In this document: positions 8,005 through 15,548 of the stretch, piece after piece
Layout of the letters: every line of letters starts with the position of its first letter
Position numbering within the stretch: the first letter of the stretch is position 1
NCBI GenBank assembly: GCA_900546785.1
Contig: URED01000025.1
Coordinates: 1-33,673 of the forward strand
DNA length: 33,673 nucleotides
Direction: 5' to 3'
DNA from: an uncultured Oscillospiraceae bacterium
GTDB taxonomy: Bacteria > Bacillota > Clostridia > Oscillospirales > Acutalibacteraceae
Notes under the pieces: generated by a model
The model's input: the letters and a program-made list of their open reading frames with translations, nothing else
Told to the model about the DNA's origin: nothing
The model's database searches: none
Position numbers and translations under genes: made by a program

Positions 8005-8964
8005 TTAAACATGATTTTCTGGGTACGCGGCACGGCGCATTGCCGCCTTGATATCAAACAGGCACTCATATTCGTACCACGGCGCCTCATCTTTTATAAT
8101 TTTCAAAAGCTGCGGGCAGATATCACGGTTTATAATATATTTTTTGATAAGAAATTCCTTTCTTACATTTTTCGTTAAATACGATTTGTGCAGAAGTGAA
8201 AAATCCGTAAGTAAAAGGAACACGCCCTGCTGATATTTAGTAAAATCGTTTGTGGGTATATCTATGAGCCGCGCTTTCGGCGAAGTTTCTATCATTTCCC
8301 CCTCCGCAAGGCCTTTTGCGCGCCGAAGCGCCTCGGTTGCAAGATCCGTCGTTCTGATCCTGCGGATCTGACCCGGCGTGTTATAAACGGTTACGTTATA
8401 CATATTCAGCCAGCATTCGGCAGTTACGATATCTTTTGTATAATTGTCCGTATCCTCTATCTCCGCAGTATAGAGCACGATATCGTTCTCAAATTCCTGC
8501 CTGCCTTTCAAAGCAAAGGAAAGCGATACATAAAGCGACTTTGTAAAATCTATAAACGGCGAGATATCCAGATAATGCTGAGCAAATGCGCACAGCTCAT
8601 AAAGGCGGTATCGTGTAACATCGCCGAACACGCGCCTGAAAATATTATAAAACTCGCCCATATCCTTATAATAGTTCAGCAGGAAATCGCAGTTTATATC
8701 AACGACCGGTTCGTTTTTTACAAGCAGCTTTTTCCGGTCTCTTAAAAGCGTGGGCATAAGCGGACGGGCAGGATCATTGATACGCTCGCCGCGGTAAAAG
8801 AGTTTTCTGTCCTGATTGCCGAAATCCCTGTCAAACGGCTCTTTTATAAGCGTATAAAACTGCTGCATATCTTCTATTCTGATCTCATTGACGCTGAAAT
8901 CAAAATCCAGCTCATCCTCTATTTTTTTACTCAGATCATTTAAAATCGAGAATTTTGAATCCAT
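8005..8964 (-). CDS. FRG-domain protein
   Basis: A 319-residue soluble protein with an FRG domain, named for its Phe-Arg-Gly-type motif: FYRGERI near residue 60, PLMPTLLRDR near 74, and LCAFAQHYLD followed by FIDFTKSLYVSLSFAL near 127-150, equivalent to the family's QHYG...RLLDWT...AL.FA core. Here the usual Thr-Arg before Leu-Leu-Asp is replaced by Ser-Pro. The C-terminal half (basic, DICPQLLKIIKDEAPWY) has no domain I know. FRG proteins are widespread and often sit in accessory or mobile regions, but their biochemical activity is not settled. It is the first gene of a two-gene transcript with the AIM24-like gene. The start has GGTGG upstream. Confidence 0.78.
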   Translation of the reverse strand: MDSKFSILNDLSKKIEDELDFDFSVNEIRIEDMQQFYTLIKEPFDRDFGNQDRKLFYRGERINDPARPLMPTLLRDRKKLLVKNEPVVDINCDFLLNYYKDMGEFYNIFRRVFGDVTRYRLYELCAFAQHYLDISPFIDFTKSLYVSLSFALKGRQEFENDIVLYTAEIEDTDNYTKDIVTAECWLNMYNVTVYNTPGQIRRIRTTDLATEALRRAKGLAEGEMIETSPKARLIDIPTNDFTKYQQGVFLLLTDFSLLHKSYLTKNVRKEFLIKKYIINRDICPQLLKIIKDEAPWYEYECLFDIKAAMRRAAYPENHV

Positions 8965-8984
8965 TTTACCACCGCTTTCATTAT

Positions 8985-9014
8985 ACTATAAGGCGCTTGT
9001 GAAAAAAAGAGCAA
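8985..9014 (-). promoter_or_regulatory. Promoter of the FRG-AIM24 operon
   Basis: On the minus strand TTGCTC (9014-9009), 18 bases and TATAGT (8990-8985) precede the FRG start by about 20 bases. A second TATAAT overlaps it (TATAGTATAAT). It is divergent from the hydrogenase promoter. Confidence 0.45.
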
Positions 9015-9030
9015 TTTCTAAATCTTTTCA

Positions 9031-9059
9031 TTGATTTTAACATTATAATCTGTTATTAT
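9031..9059 (+). promoter_or_regulatory. Promoter of the hydrogenase gene
   Basis: TTGATT (9031-9036), 17 bases, TATTAT (9054-9059), followed by AAGGAG about a dozen bases before ATG 9095. Confidence 0.55.
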
Positions 9060-9094
9060 AGTGGCGAAAAAGCAATAAGGAGCAATTTGTATAT

Positions 9095-10606
9095 ATGAGA
9101 GGCATTGAAACAACCAAATCAAATCTGCGTAAGACCATATTTACGGAAGTTGCAAAAATGGCATATGAGGGCTGGGATGAAAAGAAGTTTGAAAACCTGC
9201 CCTATAAAATAATAACGGGCGAGGTTGCCCAGTACAGAGACAGCGTTTTCGTTGAACGCGAGGTCGTTGCGGAAAGGCTGCGAGCGGCAATGGGCGTTTC
9301 ACTCAGGGATTTCAATGACTTTGCGTCTATCTGCGAAGGTGTTGACGAAAGCCTGGTTGATGAAAAATACTATGAGCCGCCGCTTATTGATATTATAAAA
9401 TTTGCATGCAACCGCTGCCCCGAAAACAGGGTATTCGTTACGAACGCATGCCAGAACTGCCTGGAACACCCGTGTGTTGAGGTATGCCCGAAAAAGGCGG
9501 TTTCCATCAAAAACGGCAGATCTTTTATTGATGAGGAAAAGTGTATAAAATGCGGCATGTGCATAAACGCATGCGGCTACAACGCCATCGTTAAGCAGGA
9601 GCGCCCGTGCGCAAAGGTATGCGGTATGAACGCAATAAAATCCGATTCACTGGGCAGGGCGGAGATAGATCATGACAAATGCGTATCCTGCGGCATGTGC
9701 CTTGTGAACTGCCCGTTCGGCGCAATTATAGACAAGAGCCAGATCTATCAGACGATAACCGCCCTGAAAAGCGACACACCCGTTTACGCCGCCATTGCCC
9801 CTGCATTTGCGGGGCAATTCGGAAATGTCAGCACGGGAAAGATAAGGACAGCGTTTAAAAAGCTTGGCTTTGAAGATGTGGTAGAAGTTGCCGTGGGCGC
9901 CGACCTTTGCACGATAGAAGAGGCGCAGGATTTCATGAACGAGGTGCCTGCAAAGCAGCCGTTCATGGCAACCTCCTGCTGCCCTGCATGGTCCGTAATG
10001 GCAAAAAAGCTTTTCCCGGAATTTGCGTCTTACATTTCCATGGCGCTGACGCCGATGGTATTGACAGCGCGTCTCATCAAGGAGAACCACCCCGAATGCA
10101 AAGTGGTCTTCGTTGGTCCGTGCGCCGCAAAAAAGCTTGAGGCAAGCCGCAGAACGATCAGAAGCTATGTTGATTTTGTGCTCACTTTTGAGGAGTTCAG
10201 CTCCATACTTGACGCAAAAGAAATAGATATTTCCGAATGTGAAGAGGACGAACCGCTCGGCAGCGAATCCAGCGGCGACGGCAAGGGCTTTGCCGTAAGC
10301 GGCGGCGTGGCAAGAGCCGTTGAAAACGCCATCAGGGAAATAGACCCTGACCGCGAAGTGCTTACAGCAAGAGCGGAGGGCCTGCCGGAATGCAGAAAGA
10401 TGCTTCAGCTTGCCAAAGCCGGCAAATACAACGGCTACCTGCTGGAGGGCATGGCGTGCCCGGGCGGCTGCGTTGCCGGCGCAGGAACGATTGCGCCCGT
10501 AAAAAAAACCACCGTTGCCGTAAACCAAATGGCGCAGAAATCGCAGGAGCAGAATGTGATGAGCTCAAAATATAAGGAATACCTCAGAATTCTGGAAGAA
10601 AAATAA
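9095..10606 (+). CDS. Monomeric [FeFe] hydrogenase
   Basis: A 503-residue iron-only hydrogenase that interconverts protons and H2, normally using reduced ferredoxin from fermentation. The N-terminal half holds ferredoxin-type cluster motifs: CNRCPEN, CQNCLEHPCVEVC, CIKCGMCINAC and CVSCGMCLVNC. The H-cluster domain has L1 TSCCPAW (proton-relay Cys295 and ligand Cys296), L2 GPCAAKKLE (Cys343) and L3 EGMACPGGC (Cys455, Cys459). All four H-cluster cysteines are present, so it should be active if the HydEFG maturases, not in this window, exist elsewhere. L2 has Gly where the well-studied Clostridium enzyme has Met, a feature of the separate 'group B'-like monomeric branch. No signal peptide. Single-gene unit with its own promoter and terminator. 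Confidence 0.93.
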   Translation: MRGIETTKSNLRKTIFTEVAKMAYEGWDEKKFENLPYKIITGEVAQYRDSVFVEREVVAERLRAAMGVSLRDFNDFASICEGVDESLVDEKYYEPPLIDIIKFACNRCPENRVFVTNACQNCLEHPCVEVCPKKAVSIKNGRSFIDEEKCIKCGMCINACGYNAIVKQERPCAKVCGMNAIKSDSLGRAEIDHDKCVSCGMCLVNCPFGAIIDKSQIYQTITALKSDTPVYAAIAPAFAGQFGNVSTGKIRTAFKKLGFEDVVEVAVGADLCTIEEAQDFMNEVPAKQPFMATSCCPAWSVMAKKLFPEFASYISMALTPMVLTARLIKENHPECKVVFVGPCAAKKLEASRRTIRSYVDFVLTFEEFSSILDAKEIDISECEEDEPLGSESSGDGKGFAVSGGVARAVENAIREIDPDREVLTARAEGLPECRKMLQLAKAGKYNGYLLEGMACPGGCVAGAGTIAPVKKTTVAVNQMAQKSQEQNVMSSKYKEYLRILEEK

Positions 10607-10615
10607 ATTTATTAA

Positions 10616-10656
10616 GAAAACGCTTTTTGGGCGATGCCCAAAGAGCGTTTTTGTTT
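10616..10656 (+). terminator. Terminator of the hydrogenase gene
   Basis: AAAACGCTTTTTGGGC pairs with GCCCAAAGAGCGTTTT around GAT and runs into TTGTTT. One internal mismatch. Confidence 0.85.
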
Positions 10657-10680
10657 GCACACAATTATGAAAAGAATTTG

Positions 10681-10740
10681 AATATTGTTACAGAGTTTTT
10701 AATTTTGTCATTACAATATTGCCTTAACTGTAATATTGTG
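10681..10740 (+). promoter_or_regulatory. Three related half-sites upstream of the TetR gene
   Basis: AATATTGTTA (10681-10690), TTACAATATT (10711-10720) and AATATTGTG (10732-10740) are copies of one half-site in alternating orientation. The last two form an 8-bp inverted repeat with an 11-base centre that covers the -35 and spacer of the TetR promoter. Autorepression by the encoded regulator is inferred. Confidence 0.5.
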
Positions 10741-10747
10741 TTATCAT
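10719..10747 (+). promoter_or_regulatory. Promoter of the TetR gene
   Basis: TTGCCT (10719-10724), 17 bases, TATCAT (10742-10747). AGAAAGGCGG follows ahead of ATG 10771. Confidence 0.5.
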
Positions 10748-10770
10748 ATCGGCAGAAAGGCGGTGCTGAA

Positions 10771-11331
10771 ATGGCAAAGGAAACAAAGCAGCATATATTA
10801 AGGGGTTTTTCAGAGCTGCTAAACGACCACGATTTTGATAAGATAACCGTTACGATGCTTGTTGAAAAATGCAATATCAGCAGGCAGACCTTTTATTACC
10901 ATTTTACGGATATACAGGCGCTGATTGACTGGGGCGTTAAGCAATACACGCACGGGCGTGTTGAATCCGCCAAGAACGCAAACAACATTAAAGACGCCAC
11001 GGTAATCTATTTTAACGGCATTATGAAAAACAAGCTGTTTTTAAGAAAATGCTTTACCTCATCTCTTTCAGGATATATGACAAAGCTGATTCGGGACAGC
11101 GTTAAAGAATACTGCTCGGAATTCTATTCACGCGCAGTAAAATCCGGATATGCAAAAACCGAGGAAGCTGATTTCATTATGGAATTCACCGCTTACGGCG
11201 TAACGGGATTTATTATAGCCAAGATCTTTGAAAATGAAGATGTTGATATAGAGGATCTTTCAGACAAGCTGTTCCGCTGCATATTTGCGCGCCTTGCCGG
11301 CAGCACATTTCTTAACACGGAGATACAGTAA
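10771..11331 (+). CDS. TetR/AcrR-family regulator
   Basis: A 186-residue regulator. The N-terminal helix-turn-helix reads FDKITVTMLVEKCNIS then RQTFYYHFTDIQALIDW, the TetR hallmark around residues 25-60. The all-helical C-terminal part matches the shape of the DhaS-like group of Firmicute TetR proteins rather than classical drug-efflux regulators; this is a judgement from pattern only. The true start is ATG 10771, with a good ribosome site; a longer in-frame reading from 10627 runs through the upstream terminator and the promoter. Target genes are not obvious: it is transcribed alone, between two terminators, beside the GH89 gene. Confidence 0.85.
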   Translation: MAKETKQHILRGFSELLNDHDFDKITVTMLVEKCNISRQTFYYHFTDIQALIDWGVKQYTHGRVESAKNANNIKDATVIYFNGIMKNKLFLRKCFTSSLSGYMTKLIRDSVKEYCSEFYSRAVKSGYAKTEEADFIMEFTAYGVTGFIIAKIFENEDVDIEDLSDKLFRCIFARLAGSTFLNTEIQ

Positions 11332-11351
11332 AAAACACAGGCGTTTTCAAA

Positions 11352-11389
11352 CCCGCCGGGATCGCATTTCCCGGCGGGCTGTTTTGTTT
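11352..11389 (+). terminator. Terminator of the TetR gene
   Basis: CCCGCCGGG (11352-11360) and CCCGGCGGG (11370-11378) form a perfect 9-bp stem followed by CTGTTTTGTTT. Confidence 0.88.
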
Positions 11390-11492
11390 GTGCAGATACA
11401 AAAAAGCAGGATTTCAAAAGATTTAAGTAAGATTTCCTATTTTCTTTTGCCTTTAAATCGTGTAATATTAAAAATAGATAAGTTTATTCGGT

Positions 11493-11539
11493 CTGCCAAA
11501 AAGCCATATTTAACTATGAGAATATTTTTATTTTGGCAG
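11493..11539 (+). repeat. Inverted repeat in the GH89 upstream region
   Basis: CTGCCAAAA (11493-11501) and TTTTGGCAG (11531-11539) are a perfect 9-bp inverted repeat with 29 bases between. It lies in the 220-base gap before GH89 and could be a widely spaced operator pair or a leader hairpin. I see no convincing promoter in this gap. Confidence 0.45.
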
Positions 11540-11617
11540 GGAGCGAAAACAGATTTCATTTTTGAGCAAATCAAACGGAATGATTTGGTTACGAAAAGTA
11601 AACTTCGGAGGGTATTT

Positions 11618-13738
11618 ATGGACAAAATCGTTTCAGCATTCCTGCAAAGGAACATACCGGATCTCAAGGATTCTTTTACAGTTGAATTTGAAGAAAGCAG
11701 CAGGGATTTCTTCAGGATCACCGCGCAAAACGGAAAAATCAATGTTAAAGCGAACAATTATATCTCCGCTTTTCACGGAATCTACTGCTATCTGAAAAAA
11801 TTCTGCAATGTGCAGCTTTCCTGGTGCGGAAATCAGCAGATACATATCGACGGCCCGGTTATGTTCGACGGCGAATTTTATAAAGAGATAGAGCAGAAAT
11901 ACAGAGTTTACATGAATTACTGCACGCTGGATTATTCCATGTGCTGGTGGGATTTTGCGCGCTGGGAAAAAGAAATAGATTTCATGGCCATGAACGGCAT
12001 AAATATGCCGCTTGCCGTGGTGGGCACGGAGGCTGTATGGTATGAAACGCTGCTGCAATTCGGCTTTACAAAAAAAGAGGCGCTGAACTTCATTTCCGGC
12101 CCCGCCTTCTGGGCATGGCAGCTGATGACGAATATTGACGGCTATCTTCCACCCGAAGACGAGAAGTATATATATGAACGTTTGGAGCTTGGCAGAAAAA
12201 TACTGAAACGGTATCTGGAATTTGGCATGCAGCCGATACAGCAGGGCTTTTCCGGGCATGTGCCGGCGCTGCTCAGAAAAAAATACCCCCACGCCAAGAT
12301 ACTGATGCAAAGAGGCTGGTGCCTGTACCCGAAAAAGGCGCAGCTTGACCCGCTTGACCCGCTGTTTGCGACGTTCGGCACGGCATACCTGAATAAAATG
12401 AAAGAACTTTTCGGCAATTATCATTTTATTGCCTGCGATCCTTTCCACGAAGGAACTCCACCTAAATGCGGCAAAGCCTATCTGCATGAGGTAGGCAGAG
12501 CCATCGACCGGCTTTATAAAAATTTTGACAGCGAATCCGTTTGGGTAATGCAGGCATGGACAATACGCGAACATATCGTAAAAGCCGTTCCTAAAAACCG
12601 GTTGCTGATTTTGGATCTGAACAGTGAAAAAACACCGCAGAATCAGAATTTCTGGGGATATCCCGTAATATCAGGCATGCTCCACGATTTCGGCGGAAAG
12701 AACGCGATGCAGGGCAAACTCAGAAAGCACAGCGAAAACGTATATCTCAAGCTGAAAAAGAGCGGCGCAAACGTAGTCGGAACCGGCATGTTCATGGAGG
12801 GAATTGAACAAAACCCCGTTGTTTACGATCTGCAGTTTGAGCTGCTGACCGCATCCTCAAAAATTGATTTGGATCAATGGATCAATAACTATATTCTTCG
12901 CCGATACGGAAAGTTCGACGAAACGCTGAAAAAAGCTTGGAATATCCTGCTTGAAACCTGTTACCGAAATGACGGATACGAGGAGAATCATGTGGGCTCC
13001 GCGATTGCCTCCAGACCGCAGATGATACCGAAAATAACAGGCCCGTGCTGTAAAATCAAACTGTATTATGATACGGAAAAATTTGAAGAGGCAGTTACAT
13101 TATTTTTATCCGTAAGTGATCGTTTCCGGGATTCAGATGGGTATCAGTATGATCTTTGCGATTTGACAAGGCAGGCAATGAGCAACCGCTTTTACAATCA
13201 GCAGATCGAATTTGCCGCCGCTTATAAGAACAAGGACGTTTTATCTGTTGAAAAGATTGCAAAAAAGCAGCTTGCTTTACTTGCAGAGCTCGATTCCCTT
13301 TTATCGCACAGAAAGGAATTTTGCTTTTCCAGATGGATCAACGACTGCCATAATCTGGCGACTGACGATCAGGAAAAGCGCTATTTTGATCTGAATGCGC
13401 GCACGCTGCTGACGTCATGGGGCGATATACGTACAAATACTTCCGCGCTTTATGATTACGCCTGGCGCGAATGGAGCGGTCTGATCAAAGAATACTATTA
13501 TAAGCGCTGGAAGATGTTTTATAACAGAGCGCTGTACTGCTTAAAAAACAAAAGAATATTCATGATTATAAACGGAAACGGTTATGTAGGAAGATACTTG
13601 TACAAATCTTATTCGTTTGGAAAAAAACTGAACAAATTTGAACTAACGTGGATAAAGGAATACAAAGAATATCCCGATCCCGTTAATTCAGACGTTGTTG
13701 ACAGTGTAAAAAAATATGTGCAAAAACAGGGGCTGTAA
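11618..13738 (+). CDS. Alpha-N-acetylglucosaminidase, GH89
   Basis: A 706-residue exo-enzyme that removes alpha-linked N-acetylglucosamine, as found on gastric-type mucin O-glycans and heparan-type chains. It follows the human NAGLU and Clostridium GH89 layout: a small N-terminal domain, then YMNYCTLDYSMCWWDFARWE, MNGINMPLAVVGTEAVWY, the acid/base in DPFHEGTPP (Glu278) and the nucleophile in GMFMEGIEQNPVVYDL (Glu394). A helical C-terminal domain follows. There is no signal peptide: ATG 11618 with CGGAGGG upstream gives MDKIVSAF. It therefore looks cytoplasmic and would need imported oligosaccharides. The GH36 gene begins on the base after its stop, so the two were an operon for host-glycan breakdown. 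Confidence 0.9.
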   Translation: MDKIVSAFLQRNIPDLKDSFTVEFEESSRDFFRITAQNGKINVKANNYISAFHGIYCYLKKFCNVQLSWCGNQQIHIDGPVMFDGEFYKEIEQKYRVYMNYCTLDYSMCWWDFARWEKEIDFMAMNGINMPLAVVGTEAVWYETLLQFGFTKKEALNFISGPAFWAWQLMTNIDGYLPPEDEKYIYERLELGRKILKRYLEFGMQPIQQGFSGHVPALLRKKYPHAKILMQRGWCLYPKKAQLDPLDPLFATFGTAYLNKMKELFGNYHFIACDPFHEGTPPKCGKAYLHEVGRAIDRLYKNFDSESVWVMQAWTIREHIVKAVPKNRLLILDLNSEKTPQNQNFWGYPVISGMLHDFGGKNAMQGKLRKHSENVYLKLKKSGANVVGTGMFMEGIEQNPVVYDLQFELLTASSKIDLDQWINNYILRRYGKFDETLKKAWNILLETCYRNDGYEENHVGSAIASRPQMIPKITGPCCKIKLYYDTEKFEEAVTLFLSVSDRFRDSDGYQYDLCDLTRQAMSNRFYNQQIEFAAAYKNKDVLSVEKIAKKQLALLAELDSLLSHRKEFCFSRWINDCHNLATDDQEKRYFDLNARTLLTSWGDIRTNTSALYDYAWREWSGLIKEYYYKRWKMFYNRALYCLKNKRIFMIINGNGYVGRYLYKSYSFGKKLNKFELTWIKEYKEYPDPVNSDVVDSVKKYVQKQGL

Positions 13739-14665
13739 ATGGCAATAAATTTTAGATCTCCTTACCTAACGGGTTCAGACGGCAGGAAGATTCCGTGCAG
13801 TTTAAAGATTGAGGAAAACGGCTCATATTATTCCGTTTCGTTCACATTAAATCAAAATGTAAAGCTAAAAGAAGCAGTTCTGTTCAGCGGCGCACATAAC
13901 TTCCCCGCCGGCGCAAAATTTTACGGCGACGGGTATCAGATGCTTTCCCAATACAGCGGCACAACGGCGCGTTTCGGCACAATAACGGGATATTCTGATA
14001 AAGGGCACTATAAAATGCCGCAGACAAACGGGTTTAAAACGGTATATAATTACGCCCTGATCGGCTCCGGAAACGATACGCTTTTGATCGGCGCGTCAAG
14101 CTGCAACCGTTTCAGAACGGAAATACGCATCAGCAAAACACAGCTGTGCATCGCGCAGTGCCTTGAAAATCTTGAATTCCGGGCAAATGAAAAGATCTGC
14201 CTTGAAAGCATGGTCATTCTGAAAGGTGAGAAAAACTGCATCTTAAATGAATATGCAAGGATCATATCAGAGGCGCACCCGGCTAAAAAATATTTTGAAA
14301 TGCCCGCCGGCTGGTGCTCATGGTACTATATCGGCCCAAACATTTCCGAGCAGGACATCTTTGATAATTTAAAGGTCATCAGGAAAAAAGCACCGCGGCT
14401 TAAATACATACAGATCGATGACGGCTTTCAGCCTTTTATGGGTGATTGGCTTGAAACAAGCGATAAATTTGACCGCCCCATGAAAGAGATCTGCACAGAT
14501 ATAAAAAAAGCCGGCTTTGAACCGGCAATATGGCTTGCGCCTTTCATTGCTTCACCTAAGAGCAGGCTGCTCAAAGAGCACCCGGAATACTTTGTTAAAG
14601 ATGAAACCGGCAGACCGCGCCTGCGCAGGCAAACGAGCTACAGGCATATGTTCTTGACCGCCTGA
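13739..14665 (+). pseudogene. Truncated GH36 alpha-galactosidase
   Basis: The first about 294 residues are a clear GH36-type alpha-galactosidase: a beta-sandwich N-terminal part, then GWCSWYY, LKYIQIDDGFQ, GDWLETSDKF, GFEPAIWLAPF and LLKEHPEYFVKDETGRP. The match then stops around base 14615. The remaining residues to the stop at 14665 are an out-of-frame reading of unrelated DNA. In Thermotoga GalA the same layout continues to the nucleophile (FKIDF) and acid/base Asp; both are missing here, so the product cannot be active. No signal peptide. It starts directly after GH89. The break point is shared with the polyvalent-protein fragment. Real rearrangement or an assembly join cannot be separated from sequence alone. 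Confidence 0.85.
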
Positions 14666-15531
14666 AAAGCAATGCGGATTATGATTATAACGCCCGCTTT
14701 GCTGACCTTGAGGATAAATACGCAGACAGCCTGAAAGGCAAAACAGAATCACAAAAGAAAAGCGTTATTGACGAGGAGATCGCCGCTAACGCTTGTTTCA
14801 CTGTGCTCTCAAACGAGGATAATTTTACAGCCCTTGTTAAGCAGAACAGAAGCCTTGCTGAAAAAGTGCGTGACTTCTTTGCCGATTTCATTGAGAAAAT
14901 CAAAAACGCCCTCACCCGCCTTGCAAAGAACAACGCAGAATACAGAGTGCTCCAGAACGATACCGAGGCAAAAGAAAAAATCCTCGGCATGTTCAACAAA
15001 GCGCTTGAAAGTTCACAAAATAATAACACTGTCGAAAATAGTTATGCAAAATTTTCCAAGAAAGGTTCATTTGATAAACAGATTGACTCTTGGGACAAAA
15101 AAACGGAAGGTTTTTCGTTTGTTATAGGTAGCACAGATGGTGTATTGGAAAATATAGATTTAGGTAACGGAAAAACTATTGGTAAAAAGCAAATCCGTTT
15201 TGATGCAACAAAAATAAAATCAATACTCAACAAGCATAATGCGATGAGTATTGATATAATCAAACAAATACCTAAAATTTTAAACGATCCTATTATTGTA
15301 ACAAAGTCGAATACAAATAACGAAAGAATAGTTGTTCTGGGTGATGTATATGATAATAATGGAAAATTAGTGATTGTAGCACTTGAGTTAAATCCGTCAA
15401 GCAGAAGTGGTAAGTCAACATATACAGATATAGTTAAAGTAGCGACTGCACAGGGACGTTCTCATATTCAAAGTCTGATGAAAGATATTTTGTATATTGA
15501 TAATAAAAAAATAGAGTTAGACAATGGCTGA
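14626..15531 (+). pseudogene. Polyvalent-protein fragment (coiled region plus MuF-C/PBECR-like domain)
   Basis: The frame is open from the GH36 junction (QANELQAYVLDRL) with no start codon or ribosome site. It begins with charged helices (DEEIAANACFTVL, KVRDFFADFIEKIKNAL), passes a domain separator AKFSKK at 15046-15063, and ends with a domain reading VLENIDLGNGKTIG, SILNKHNAMS, IIKQIPKILNDPIIV and VALELNPSS. This resembles the phage MuF C-terminal or PBECR-type toxin-like domains found at the end of giant polyvalent proteins of Clostridial phages and conjugative elements. The stop at 15529 looks mutational: one extra A in the A7 run 15505-15511 would keep the frame open into the next piece. 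Base composition is more AT-rich than neighbouring genes. Confidence 0.7.
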
Positions 15532-15548
15532 ACGTCAATAGGCTACAA

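Noticed and set aside
9647..10528. 293-codon minus-strand frame in the hydrogenase
   Set aside because: Shadow frame with many Cys/His from reversed codons; the hydrogenase has all catalytic motifs.
10627..10770. Longer N-terminus for the TetR protein
   Set aside because: The extension runs through a terminator hairpin and the promoter; ATG 10771 has the ribosome site.
11285..11617. Longer N-terminus for GH89
   Set aside because: The extension overlaps the TetR gene and its terminator, and the sequence is low-complexity; CGGAGGG precedes ATG 11618.
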